NCBI GenBank assembly: GCA_036259875.1
Contig: DATAAZ010000024.1
Span: 8,053-72,052, forward strand
DNA length: 64,000 nt
Reading direction: 5' to 3'
Source of the DNA: DATAAZ01 sp036259875
GTDB lineage: Bacteria > Actinomycetota > Thermoleophilia > Gaiellales > Gaiellaceae
The stretch's first letter is position 1, and every line of letters starts with the position of its first letter. A model generated the notes under the pieces. The model made no database searches and was not told the origin of the DNA. It saw only the letters and a list, made by a program, of their open reading frames with translations. The position numbers and the translations under genes are program-made. Shown here in pieces: positions 8,365 to 17,115 of this stretch.

Positions 8365-9875
8365 ACGACAGGGAGCACCTCGTCGCGCTCCGCGGGATCG
8401 TCAAGCAGTTCCCGCGCGTGCGCGCGAACGATCGCGTCGACTTCGACCTTCGCGCGGGTGAGATCCATGCGCTCCTGGGCGAGAACGGCGCCGGAAAGAC
8501 GACGCTCATGAACATCCTCACCGGGCTCTACCGCGCGGACGAGGGCGAGATCCGGATCCGCGGCGAGCCCGTCGAGCTCCGGTCCCCGCGGCACGCGATA
8601 ACGCGTGGGGTCGGGATGGTGCACCAGCACTTCCGCCTCGTCGACCGCTTCACCGCTGCGGAGAACGTGACGCTCGGCTGGCACTCGCCGCGAACGGTCA
8701 TCCGCCGGCGCCCGCTCGAGGAGGAGATCCAGCGCCTCTCGGAACGCTACCGGCTGCGCGTCGACTCGGCCCGACCCGTGTGGCAGCTCTCCGTCGGCGA
8801 GCAGCAGCGGATCGAGATCCTGAAGAACCTCTACCGCGGCGCGGACATCCTCATCCTCGACGAGCCGACCGCCGTGCTCACGCCCCAGGAGGCGTCCGGC
8901 CTCTTCGAGAGCCTGCGCGAGATGGCGGCGGCCGGACGCGGCGTGGTCTTCATCACGCACAAACTGGAGGAGGTGACGGCCGTCGCGGACCGCGTAACCG
9001 TCCTCCGGCGCGGCCGCAACGTTGCGACCGTCGCGAGGGCAGACACGAGCGAGCCGGAGCTTGCGCGGATGATGATCGGGCACGAGCTGCCCGAGCGGCG
9101 AGCCGAGAGCGCGGCCGAGCCGGGGGAGGTCGTCCTCGCCGTCTCGGGACTCGAGGCAGACGATGACCGGGGTCTCCGGGCGCTGAGCGGAATCGAGCTC
9201 GAGGTTAGGGCAGGAGAGATCGTGGCAATCGCCGGCGTCGCCGGGAACGGGCAGCGCGAGCTCACCGAGGTCCTCGTCGGCCTTCGCCCGGCGCGCGCCG
9301 GGAGGATCGTCTTCCGGAATCGCGACGTCACGAACGCCTCGGTTGCTCGCAGGATCGCCGCAGGGATCGGCTATTGCCCCGAGGATCGGCTCCGGCAGGG
9401 CGTGGCGCCCTCGCTCTCGGTGACCGACAACCTGATCAGTAAGCGCTACCGAAGCGCGCCCGTGGGACATCGCTTTCTCCTCCGCCGCCGCCAGGCGCGC
9501 CGCGTGGCGGCCGAGCTCGCGCGCCGCTTCGACATTCGCGGCGCCGACCTCGACGCGCCCGCGGCGACGCTGTCGGGCGGGAACGTGCAGAAGCTCGTCT
9601 TGGCGCGCGAGTTGAGCGCCGATCCGGCGCTGCTCATCGCCGCCCAGCCGACGCGCGGGCTCGACGTCGGCGCCGCCGAGTTCATCCGCCGGTTGCTCCT
9701 CGAGCAGCGGGCGCGCGGTCGCGCCGTGCTCGTGATCGGCGAGGATCTCGACGAGCTGCTCGAGATCGCCGACCGGATCGCGGTCATCTACGAGGGCGCG
9801 ATCAACGGCGTCTTCCGCGCACGTGAGGCGAACGAGGAGCGCATCGGCCTCCTGATGGCGGGGCGCGCGGCGTGA
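8361..9875 (+). CDS. nucleoside ABC transporter, ATP-binding protein (two ABC domains)
   Basis: A 504-residue double-ABC ATPase of the type paired with BMP-family binding proteins (NupA/YufO-like). Domain 1 has Walker A GENGAGKT (40-47), signature LSVGEQQR and Walker B ILILDEPTA. Domain 2 has the degenerate Walker A GVAGNGQRE, signature LSGGNVQK, and LLIAAQPTRGLD in place of Walker B; this asymmetry is normal for sugar and nucleoside importers. The GTG start overlaps the ade stop and its own stop overlaps the first permease start. It energises uptake at the cytoplasmic face. Confidence 0.92.
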   Translation: MNDREHLVALRGIVKQFPRVRANDRVDFDLRAGEIHALLGENGAGKTTLMNILTGLYRADEGEIRIRGEPVELRSPRHAITRGVGMVHQHFRLVDRFTAAENVTLGWHSPRTVIRRRPLEEEIQRLSERYRLRVDSARPVWQLSVGEQQRIEILKNLYRGADILILDEPTAVLTPQEASGLFESLREMAAAGRGVVFITHKLEEVTAVADRVTVLRRGRNVATVARADTSEPELARMMIGHELPERRAESAAEPGEVVLAVSGLEADDDRGLRALSGIELEVRAGEIVAIAGVAGNGQRELTEVLVGLRPARAGRIVFRNRDVTNASVARRIAAGIGYCPEDRLRQGVAPSLSVTDNLISKRYRSAPVGHRFLLRRRQARRVAAELARRFDIRGADLDAPAATLSGGNVQKLVLARELSADPALLIAAQPTRGLDVGAAEFIRRLLLEQRARGRAVLVIGEDLDELLEIADRIAVIYEGAINGVFRAREANEERIGLLMAGRAA

Positions 9876-10972
9876 CGGCATTCGCCCTCGCGGCGCGCTC
9901 GTTCATCGTCCAGCTCGTCGCCGTCGCGGTCGGCGTCGTCGTGTCCGTCACCCTCCTCGCGCTCGTCGGGACGTCACCCACCGACGCGCTCGAGGCGCTA
10001 CTCCGCGGCGCCTTCGGGACGGACTTCGCGCTTACGCAGACCGTGCTGAAAGCGATCCCGCTTGCCCTCTGCGGCCTCGCGGTCGCCGTCCCGCTCCTCA
10101 TGCGCCTCTGGAACATCGGTGCCGAGGGTCAGTTCCACGCCGGCGCGATCGGGGCGACGTTCGCGGCGCTGTCAGCGCCGGAGTGGCCCGCGGCGGCGCT
10201 CCTTCCGGCCATGATCGGCGCCGGGATGGCCGCCGGCGCCCTTCTGGCGCTTGCGGCCGCCGTCCCGCGCGCGCTCTGGGGCGTGAACGAAATCATCACG
10301 ACGCTCCTCCTCAACTACGTCGCGATCCTCGCGGTCGCCTACCTCGTCATCGGCCCGTGGCGCGGCGCCGAGAGCTTCAACTTCCCGGTCAGCGACCTCT
10401 TCTCGCCCGCGGCGGCGCTGCCGCGCCTCGGATCCAGCCAACTGCACCTCGGCGTCTTCTTCCCCCTGATCGCGGCCGCGATCCTCGTCTTCCTGTTGCA
10501 CCGCTCGCCTTGGGGTTTCGAGGTGCGGATGATCGGCGCGAGCCCGGGCGCCGCCCGTGCTGCCGGGATGTCGACCCGCAAGAACGTCGTCGTCGTCATG
10601 CTCGTCGCAGGTGCCCTCGCCGGCGTTGCGGGGATGGTCGAGGTCTCGATGACCTTCGGGCGGCTCCAGCAGGGAATCAGCCCCGGCTACGGCTACATGG
10701 CGATCGTGATCGCCGCGCTCGCGGGTGGGAACGTGCTCGGGACGCTCGCCGCCGCGATCCTCTTCGGCGGCTTCGTCGTCGGCGGCTTCGCGCTCCAGAC
10801 GCTCGGCGTTCCGCAGGCGTTCGTCCTCATGCTTCAGGGGATCATCCTCTTCTGCGCGCTCGCCGGGGCACGCCTGGCCGGCTCGCGACTGACGCCGTGG
10901 CTGCCGCTTCGGCTGCGGCGCGGTGAGGCCGGCGAGGCGGCGCTCCAGAAGGAGGAGCCGTCGATACCCTGA
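9872..10972 (+). CDS. nucleoside ABC transporter permease 1
   Basis: A 366-residue inner-membrane permease of the branched-chain/ribose/nucleoside type (NupP/YufP-like). About nine hydrophobic segments are visible. The family stretches ALCGLAVAVPLLMRLWNIGAEG, GVNEIITTLLLNYVAI and AAGMSTRKNVVVVML are present. GTG 9872 overlaps the ATPase stop. The C-terminal tail LRRGEAGEAALQKEE is soluble and encodes the AAGGAGGAG ribosome site used by the next gene. It forms the channel with the second permease. Confidence 0.9.
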   Translation: MTAFALAARSFIVQLVAVAVGVVVSVTLLALVGTSPTDALEALLRGAFGTDFALTQTVLKAIPLALCGLAVAVPLLMRLWNIGAEGQFHAGAIGATFAALSAPEWPAAALLPAMIGAGMAAGALLALAAAVPRALWGVNEIITTLLLNYVAILAVAYLVIGPWRGAESFNFPVSDLFSPAAALPRLGSSQLHLGVFFPLIAAAILVFLLHRSPWGFEVRMIGASPGAARAAGMSTRKNVVVVMLVAGALAGVAGMVEVSMTFGRLQQGISPGYGYMAIVIAALAGGNVLGTLAAAILFGGFVVGGFALQTLGVPQAFVLMLQGIILFCALAGARLAGSRLTPWLPLRLRRGEAGEAALQKEEPSIP

Positions 10973-11883
10973 CCACCCTTCTGACCGCCGCCGTCGCGGC
11001 CGGCACACCCCTCCTCTTCGCCGCGGTCGGGGAGGTGGTCGCCGAGCGCGCGGGCGTCATCAATCTCGGCCTGGAGGGGATGATGCTCGTCGGCGCCGTC
11101 CTCGGCTTCCTCGCGATGAACGAGACCGGCTCGGCGGTGACGGGCGTCCTCGCCGCGCTCGCCGCGGGCGCAGCCGCGGCCACCGTCCATGCCTTCTTCT
11201 CCGTCACGCTGAAGGCGAACCAGATCATCTCGGGGCTCGGCCTCACGATCGCAGGGACCGGCCTCGCCGCGATCTTGGGCGGCTCGGTCGTCGGCGTCCC
11301 GGCGCGGGACAGCTTCGGGGACGTCTCGCTCCCGCTGCTCGGGTCGATCCCCGGCGTCGGCGAGATCCTCTTCCGCCACCACGCGCTCGTCTACGTGGGC
11401 TTCCTGCTCGCGCCGGCAGTCTGGGTCGTCCTCCGACACACGCGGCTCGGCCTCCACCTGCGCGCCGTCGGCGAGAACCCGGCCGCGGCCGACGCGATGG
11501 GCGTCTCCGTCGCCGCATACCGTTACGGCGCCGTCCTCTTCGGCGGCGCGCTCGCCGGCCTGGCCGGTGCGTCGCTCTCGCTCGCGGAGGCGCCCGGGTG
11601 GAGCGAGGGGATGACCGCCGGGCGCGGCTGGATCGCGCTTGCCCTCGTCATCTTCGCGACGTGGGATCCGCTGCGCGCGCTCGTTGGAGCCTACTTCTTC
11701 GGAGCGCTCGACGTGCTCGGTTTCCGCGCGCAAATCATCGGCGTCGACATCCCCTCGACGGTGCTCGGGATGATTCCGTACGTCGCGACGATCCTCGTCC
11801 TGATCGCGGTCACGGTGCTCGGGGCGCGCAAGCGACTCGGAGCGCCGGACGCGCTCGGCGTCCCCTACCTGCGCGAGAGCTAG
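10969..11883 (+). CDS. nucleoside ABC transporter permease 2; apparent CTG start
   Basis: A permease of about 304 residues (NupQ/YufQ-like), recognised by ERAGVINLGLEGMML, KANQIISGLGLTI and RAVGENPAAADAMG. The first in-frame GTG (11035) would cut the first helix TLLTAAVAAGTPLLFAAVGE, which family members keep. Between the upstream in-frame stop at 10924 and 11035 there is no ATG, GTG or TTG. CTG 10969 overlaps the previous stop as CTGA, matching the GTGA overlaps of the two preceding genes, and AAGGAGG lies at 10949-10955, so CTG is my choice. GTC 10960 is nearer the ribosome site but even less usual. The stop overlaps the convergent add stop. Confidence 0.8.
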   Translation: MTTLLTAAVAAGTPLLFAAVGEVVAERAGVINLGLEGMMLVGAVLGFLAMNETGSAVTGVLAALAAGAAAATVHAFFSVTLKANQIISGLGLTIAGTGLAAILGGSVVGVPARDSFGDVSLPLLGSIPGVGEILFRHHALVYVGFLLAPAVWVVLRHTRLGLHLRAVGENPAAADAMGVSVAAYRYGAVLFGGALAGLAGASLSLAEAPGWSEGMTAGRGWIALALVIFATWDPLRALVGAYFFGALDVLGFRAQIIGVDIPSTVLGMIPYVATILVLIAVTVLGARKRLGAPDALGVPYLRES

Positions 11884-12911
11884 CTCCGCTCGAGCTGCGC
11901 GTCGAGCTCGTCGAGCTCGCGTTCGAACCCGCGGCGCATGCGCTGTTTCTCGTCGTCGCTCATCCACGAGCCGTCGACACCGTTCAAGACGAACTCGCGC
12001 ACCGTCTCCGGGCCCCAGCCAGCGGCCTGGACCATCCCGACGTACTCCTTGCCGATGTCGGTGTGGAACATCGGCGGATCGTCGGAATTGATCATGATTT
12101 TCAGGCCCTCGTCGGCCATCTGGCGGATGGGGTGCTTCGTGAGGTCGTTCGGGTCGAAGTAGCAGACCGCCGTGGCAGTCGGGCAGACCGTGAACGTGAT
12201 CCCCTCGTCGCGGCAGCGCTGGACGACGCTCTCGTCGCCGAGAACGTGGTACCCGTGGTCGATCCGCTCGACGCCGAGCACGTCGAGGCAGGTCGTCACG
12301 TTCTTCGCCGGCGCGTCCTCACAGGCGTGCGCCGTGAGCCGAAGCCCGCCCTCGCGCGCCATCCGGTACGCCTCGGTGAACTTCTCGGGGGGGTCGGGAG
12401 CCTCGGCGCCGTCCATCCCGAGGCCGATGAGCTCGTCGCGCCGGTGCTCGAGGACGTCGCGCACCATGTCGTTCGCGACCTCGGGCGCGTCCTGCCGGTA
12501 CACGTCGGCGATCAGGCGGCATTGAACGCCGAAGTCCGTCTCCGCCGCCCGGATCCCGTCGACGAGGCCGTCGACGACGGTCTTGTAGGGGACGCCGCGC
12601 CGAGTGTGAAGGGTCGGGTTGAAGAACATCTCCCGGTACTTGAGGTTGCCGAGCTTGACCCCGTCCTCGATCGACTCGTAGGCCGTGCGCGCGAAGTCGT
12701 CCTGGTCGCGCAGCGTCGACGAGACCATCCCGAAGATCTTCAGGAATTCGTAGATCGAGTCGTAGTCGTAGAGCCGGTCCGCGTCGTCGGTCGGCAGCTC
12801 GACGCCGTGCTTTCGCGCGAGCTCCGCAAACGTCTGCGGGCGGACCGTACCCTCGAAGTGGCAGTGGAGCTCGACCTTCGGTACGCGCCGCAGGTACTCC
12901 TCGTACGTCAT
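11880..12911 (-). CDS. add: adenosine deaminase
   Basis: A 343-residue zinc amidohydrolase that deaminates (deoxy)adenosine to (deoxy)inosine. Visible residues are VELHCHFEGT (metal His16, His18), LTAHACED, ERIDHGYHV (His and Asp), FTVCPTAT and MINSDDPPMF (catalytic Asp pair). Length is typical. ATG 12911 has GGAGGAG 5 nt upstream. It lies 14 nt behind the second BMP lipoprotein gene, so import and deamination are co-transcribed, and it converges on the ABC operon with overlapping stops. Confidence 0.93.
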   Translation of the reverse strand: MTYEEYLRRVPKVELHCHFEGTVRPQTFAELARKHGVELPTDDADRLYDYDSIYEFLKIFGMVSSTLRDQDDFARTAYESIEDGVKLGNLKYREMFFNPTLHTRRGVPYKTVVDGLVDGIRAAETDFGVQCRLIADVYRQDAPEVANDMVRDVLEHRRDELIGLGMDGAEAPDPPEKFTEAYRMAREGGLRLTAHACEDAPAKNVTTCLDVLGVERIDHGYHVLGDESVVQRCRDEGITFTVCPTATAVCYFDPNDLTKHPIRQMADEGLKIMINSDDPPMFHTDIGKEYVGMVQAAGWGPETVREFVLNGVDGSWMSDDEKQRMRRGFERELDELDAQLERS

Positions 12912-12925
12912 CCGCTCCTCCTCGG

Positions 12926-14041
12926 CTATCCGGGCAGCTTGCCTTCGACGCCCTCGACGAACCAGTTCCAGGCCACGAACTCCTCGAACGAGATCTCGTG
13001 CCCGTCCTCGAAGCGAACCTTCCCGGACTGGTCCCTGATCGGTCCGACGAACGGATTGAAGCTCCCGTCCTTGAACCCGGCGAGCATTTCGTCGACCTCC
13101 GCGCGAACGTCCTCGGGAACCGACTCGCCGTAGGGCGCGAGCTCGACGCTGCCGTCGGCGAGCGTCCCCCAGTAGTCCTCGGACTTCCACGTTCCGTTCT
13201 TCGCTTGCTCGACGCGCTCCGCGTAGTGCTCGCCCCAGTTCAGGACGACGGCCGAGAGGAACGCCTCGGGGCCGAAGCGCGTCATGTCGGAGTTCCACGT
13301 CGCGGCGTACTTCCCGTTCGCGGCCGCCGCCTGGAGGACCGAAGGGCTGTCCTCGATCCCGAAGAGGACGTCGGCTCCCGCGTCCATGAGCGAGGTCGCC
13401 GCCTGCTTCTCCTTGGGCGGGTCGAACCACGTGTTGATGAAGAGCATCTTGACGCGGATCGACGGATCGATGCTCCGGGCACCGAGCGTGAAGGAGTTGA
13501 CGTCGCGAATCACCTCCGGAATCGGGAACGAGCCGACGTACCCGAGCGTCTTCGTCTTCGTCATGTGCCCGGCGATCACGCCGAGGAGGTAGGAGGGCTC
13601 CCAGTGCTGGACGAAGTACGTCGAGACGTTCTCGGCACGCTGGAGCCCCGTCGCGTGCTCGAAGAGTACGTCGGGATGCTGCTGCGCTTTCTGGATGACC
13701 GTCTCGCCGTAGCCGAAGCTCGTGGCGAAGATCATCTTGTTTCCCTGCGCGATCAGCTGGTCGATCGCAGGGCCCGAGTTCGCCTCCGGGACGCTGTCGA
13801 GCGCGGTCGTCTCGATCCCGTCGACGTTCTCCTCGAGGTACTTGCGCGCCTGGTCGTGCTGGTACGTCCAGCCCGCGTCACCCGGCGGGCCGATGTAGAT
13901 GAACCCGACCTTGAACGGCTCGCCGCCGCCCCCGGCGGCCTCGTTGCCGCCGCCGCCGCCTCCATTGTCGTCGCCCCCGCAGGCCGCTAACGAGAGCGCG
14001 AGGGCGAAGGCCGAGAGCAGAGCGACGAGCGAGCGGAACAT
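12926..14041 (-). CDS. BMP-family nucleoside-binding lipoprotein 2
   Basis: A 371-residue lipoprotein with a plain Sec signal (MFRSLVALLSAFALALSLAAC, lipid Cys21), a Gly-rich linker and a BMP/PnrA-type binding domain: KVGFIYIGPPGDAGW, GNKMIFATSFGYGETV, GYVGSFPIPEV and FINTWFDPPKEKQ. It is clearly paralogous to the protein at 3519-4709, but differs in its export signal. It is upstream of add on the same strand. The two receptors probably serve the single ABC transporter between them, perhaps for different nucleosides; that is inference. Confidence 0.9.
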   Translation of the reverse strand: MFRSLVALLSAFALALSLAACGGDDNGGGGGGNEAAGGGGEPFKVGFIYIGPPGDAGWTYQHDQARKYLEENVDGIETTALDSVPEANSGPAIDQLIAQGNKMIFATSFGYGETVIQKAQQHPDVLFEHATGLQRAENVSTYFVQHWEPSYLLGVIAGHMTKTKTLGYVGSFPIPEVIRDVNSFTLGARSIDPSIRVKMLFINTWFDPPKEKQAATSLMDAGADVLFGIEDSPSVLQAAAANGKYAATWNSDMTRFGPEAFLSAVVLNWGEHYAERVEQAKNGTWKSEDYWGTLADGSVELAPYGESVPEDVRAEVDEMLAGFKDGSFNPFVGPIRDQSGKVRFEDGHEISFEEFVAWNWFVEGVEGKLPG

Positions 14042-14122
14042 CGATCCTCCTCGAAGGGTTGCGCAGCGAGGCGAGCTTATAACCGCGACGGCGCGATGGG
14101 AAATCGGCTCGCCGAGCGGCGC

Positions 14123-14899
14123 CTACATGCCCATCGCGTGGTAGCCGGAGTCGACGTAGAGGATCGTGCCGGTCACGTTTCGCGCCTCGTCCGAGAGCAG
14201 GAACGCGGCCGCCGCGCCGACGTCCTCCGAGTCGATGTTGCGCCGGAGCGGCGAGCGCTCCTCGACGATCGACTCCATCGTCGGGAAGCCCGCGATCGAG
14301 CGCGCCGCCAGCGTCCTGACCGGGCCCGCCGAGACGGCGTTGACCCGGATGTCCTTCTCGCCCAGGTCCCACGCGAGGTAACGAAGCGAGGCGTCGAGCG
14401 CCGCCTTCGCGACGCCCATGACGTTGTAATGCGGCACGGCGCGCTCGCCGCCGAGGTAGGTCATCGTCAGGATCGAGCCACCGCCGGCAGCCTGCATGAG
14501 CGGCTCGGCGGCGCGCGCACACGCGACGAGCGAGTAGGCCGAGACGTCGAGTGCGAGCCAGTAGCGGTCGCGTGGCGTGTCCGTGAACCGGCCCTCGAGG
14601 TCGCGCGCATCCGCGAACGCGACGGAGTGGACGAGGAGGTCGAGCCGGCCGTCGAACGCCTCGGCGACCTCGGCGAAGACGCGCTCGACGTTCTCGTCGG
14701 AGCGAACGTCGCATTCCGCGACGAGCGGGGAGGAAACGGTCGAGGCAAGCTCGCGTACGTTCTTCTCGATGCGCTCGCCCTGGTAGGTGAACGCGAGCGT
14801 CGCGCCGCCGTCCGCGAGCTCCTGCGCGATCGCCCATGCGATCGATCGCCTGTTGGCGACGCCGAGGACGAGGCCTCGCTTACCCGCGAAGTCCGGCAC
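14123..14899 (-). CDS. fabI: enoyl-[acyl-carrier-protein] reductase (NADH)
   Basis: A 258-residue SDR-fold enzyme reducing trans-2-enoyl-ACP in fatty-acid elongation. It begins PDFAGKRGLVLGVANRRSIAWAIA, the FabI-type nucleotide-binding region, and carries Tyr148 (MTYLGG), Tyr158 and Lys165 (YNVMGVAK), matching the FabI Tyr and Lys pattern. It ends NVTGTILYVDSGYHAMGM, also typical. GTG 14899 is the start consistent with family length. It is divergent from the DUF1122 gene with only 16 bp between, and 81 bp upstream of the second BMP gene. Confidence 0.93.
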   Translation of the reverse strand: MPDFAGKRGLVLGVANRRSIAWAIAQELADGGATLAFTYQGERIEKNVRELASTVSSPLVAECDVRSDENVERVFAEVAEAFDGRLDLLVHSVAFADARDLEGRFTDTPRDRYWLALDVSAYSLVACARAAEPLMQAAGGGSILTMTYLGGERAVPHYNVMGVAKAALDASLRYLAWDLGEKDIRVNAVSAGPVRTLAARSIAGFPTMESIVEERSPLRRNIDSEDVGAAAAFLLSDEARNVTGTILYVDSGYHAMGM

Positions 14900-14915
14900 G
14901 GCGGCGGAGTCTAAG

Positions 14916-15500
14916 GTGCGCAGCGTGTCCGTCGAGAAGCTGAACGGCAAGGAGACGTCACGCGGCTCCCTCCGCGTCGCCGCCGTGCGGCGCGGCCGGT
15001 TTCCCGAGGAGCGAGACGCGGTCGTCTCCCTCGACGGCGAACCCGTCGTCCGGCTCAAGCACTTTTCCGGTCGGCGCTCGGCGCGCGTTTCGCCGTGGAT
15101 CGAGGCGACCGTCGCCCGTGACGACGAAGCGCTCGCGGCGGAGCTCGTGCGGGCGCTCGCCGACCTCCTGCCGCCCGGGGGCTACCTGATGATCGGCTAC
15201 GGCGACGACGAGACGGAGCGCGGGCTGAAGCGCCGCTTTCCGCCCGTTGCGACCCCGCTCGGAAAGGCGCTCTTCGACGCCGGCGCGACGTGGTTCAAGG
15301 ATTGGTACTACCCCGAGGGCTGGATGGAAGGCGGCATGAAGCTTCAGGGGAACAAGGCCGTCTCCGAGGAGGCGCGCCGCACGCACCTCGCCGAGCTTCG
15401 CGCCGAGGTGGAGGAGTGGCTGCGGCGGGTGGGCGACGAGGACGACGCGCTCGTCCGACGAGCGCGGGAGCGGGCAGAGGCTGCGCTGGCGAGCGAATGA
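14916..15500 (+). CDS. DUF1122-like protein
   Basis: A 194-residue soluble protein of unknown function. The features I associate with DUF1122 are DGEPVVRLKHFSGR near the N-terminus, a central LLPPGGYLMIGYGDDETERGL, and the strongly conserved-looking WFKDWYYPEGWMEGGMKLQ. The last 45 residues are a charged helix. Start is GTG 14916 (GGAG 6 nt upstream); GTG 14925 is also possible. Its stop overlaps the next start (ATGA), heading a coupled set with the HDAC-like, SDR and FIST genes. The family assignment is from memory of its motifs. Confidence 0.7.
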   Translation: MRSVSVEKLNGKETSRGSLRVAAVRRGRFPEERDAVVSLDGEPVVRLKHFSGRRSARVSPWIEATVARDDEALAAELVRALADLLPPGGYLMIGYGDDETERGLKRRFPPVATPLGKALFDAGATWFKDWYYPEGWMEGGMKLQGNKAVSEEARRTHLAELRAEVEEWLRRVGDEDDALVRRARERAEAALASE

Positions 15501-16381
15501 AGGCCCTCGCGCACGACGTCTTCACATATCCACTCCCGCCTGGGCACCGGTTTCCGCTCGGCAAGTACCGGCGCGTCCGCGAGGGCGCGGAAGCGGCCGG
15601 GCTCGACGTCCAGGACGCCCGCGCCGCCACGCGCGCGGAGCTTCGGCTCGCGCACGACGCCGCGTACCTCGACCGCGTCGAGGCGGGCCGCCTGAGCCGG
15701 CGCGAGGAGCTTGCGCTCGGGCTTCCCTGGTCGCCGGAGCTCGTCGAGCGCGCCCGCCGCTCGGTCGGGGCGACGATCCTCGCCGCGGAGGTGGCGCTCG
15801 CGGACGGCGTCGCGGCCAACGTGGGCGGCGGGACGCACCACGCGTTCGCGGACGGGGGTCGCGGCTTCTGCGTCTTCAACGACGTCGTCGCCGCCGTTCG
15901 CGCGCTTCGTGCCGCGCTCCGCGTCCGCCGCGCGATCGTCGTCGACCTCGACGTCCACCAGGGCGACGGAACGCACGCCGCCTTCCTCGGCGATCCCGAG
16001 ACGTTCACCTTCTCGGTCAACGGCTTCCGCAATTACCCGTTTCGCCGCGTGCCGGGCGACCTCGAGCTCGAGCTTCCCGACCGGACGGGCGACGACCAGT
16101 ACCTGGACGCGCTCGGGCGCCTCCTCGCGCAGGCGCTCGCGCGCGCCAGACCCGACGTCTGCTTCTACCTCGCCGGCGCCGATCCGTACGAGCGTGACCG
16201 GCTCGGGCGTCTTGCCCTCACGAAGGAGGGCCTCGCAGCCCGCGACCGGCTCGTGCGCGACGCACTCGCCCGCGCAGGCGTCCCCGTCTGCGTGACGCTC
16301 GCGGGCGGCTATGCCGACCCGATCGAGGACACGGTCGACATCAACCTGACTACGCTCCGGATATTCGCGTCGCGGTCGTAA
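15497..16381 (+). CDS. histone deacetylase family (acetoin-utilisation-like) deacetylase
   Basis: A 294-residue zinc hydrolase of the arginase/deacetylase fold. The family's catalytic signature is present: GGGTHHAF (His114, His115), GFCVFNDVV, VDLDVHQGDGTHAAF (Asp150, Asp152 and His154 region) and a C-terminal LAGGYA. The N-terminus KALAHDVFTYPLPPGHRFPLGKY is typical of the short bacterial class. Bacterial members deacetylate lysines or small amines; the substrate here is unknown. ATG 15497 overlaps the previous stop. Its end overlaps the expected start of the next gene. Confidence 0.85.
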   Translation: MKALAHDVFTYPLPPGHRFPLGKYRRVREGAEAAGLDVQDARAATRAELRLAHDAAYLDRVEAGRLSRREELALGLPWSPELVERARRSVGATILAAEVALADGVAANVGGGTHHAFADGGRGFCVFNDVVAAVRALRAALRVRRAIVVDLDVHQGDGTHAAFLGDPETFTFSVNGFRNYPFRRVPGDLELELPDRTGDDQYLDALGRLLAQALARARPDVCFYLAGADPYERDRLGRLALTKEGLAARDRLVRDALARAGVPVCVTLAGGYADPIEDTVDINLTTLRIFASRS

Positions 16382-17115
16382 CCGGAGGCTCGAGCGGGAT
16401 TGGCGCCGCACTCGCGAGGCGCCTCGCCGCAGACGGGTGGCGCTGCGTCCTCGTGGCGCGCGGGCGCGAGCGGCTCGAACGCGTCGCATCCGAGCTGGGC
16501 GCCGAAGCCGAGGTCTGCGACGTGGCCGATCGCGCCGCGGTCGACGCGACGGCGCGGCGGGTCGGCGAGCGGCACGCCGCCGTGCACCTGCTCGTCAACA
16601 ACGCGGGCGTAGCGGCCGGCGGCGGCTACCTCGACGTCTCGCCCGCACGGATCGAGGAAGTGACGCGAGTGAACTATCTCGGCGGCGTCTGGTGCCTGCG
16701 CGCGTTCCTGCCGCTTCTCGAGCGAGCCGTGCCCTCGGATGTCGTGAACGTCGCCTCCGTCGCCGGGACGGCCGTGGGGCAGACGTCGGGCCCGTATGCC
16801 GCCTCGAAGCACGCGCAGATCGCGTTCTCGCGGGCGATCGCGGCGGAGCTCGCACCGCGCGGGATCCGGGTCCACGCGATCAACCCGGGGCCCGTGCCGA
16901 CACCCGGCTTCCCGCAGGAGCGCGCCCTCAACCACCGCTGGAGACGGCGCTTCGTCGTCAGTCCCGACGACGTGGCGAGGGCGATCCTCCACGCGGTCGC
17001 GCGCAATCGCCGCGAAATCTTCGTGCCGCGCGTATTCCGCCTCGCCGCGGCCGCACAGGGGATCGCCCCCGCCACAATGACTCGCGTCGCTGCGAGGCGC
17101 GGCTGGGGCCGATGA
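16363..17115 (+). CDS. short-chain dehydrogenase/reductase; start codon unresolved
   Basis: An SDR of about 250 residues. The nucleotide motif RVAVVTGGSSGIGAALA opens the frame, followed by NNAG, NVASVAGT and the catalytic YAASKHA (Tyr-x3-Lys), and it ends with the membrane-associated-like RVFRLAAAAQG. The conserved N-terminus is in frame only upstream of the first GTG (16453), and no ATG, GTG or TTG occurs back to the stop at 16195. ATT 16363, inside the end of the HDAC gene, is the best-placed near-start codon; CTG 16288 is the other. The stop overlaps the FIST gene start (ATGA). Substrate unknown. Confidence 0.75.
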   Translation: MRVAVVTGGSSGIGAALARRLAADGWRCVLVARGRERLERVASELGAEAEVCDVADRAAVDATARRVGERHAAVHLLVNNAGVAAGGGYLDVSPARIEEVTRVNYLGGVWCLRAFLPLLERAVPSDVVNVASVAGTAVGQTSGPYAASKHAQIAFSRAIAAELAPRGIRVHAINPGPVPTPGFPQERALNHRWRRRFVVSPDDVARAILHAVARNRREIFVPRVFRLAAAAQGIAPATMTRVAARRGWGR

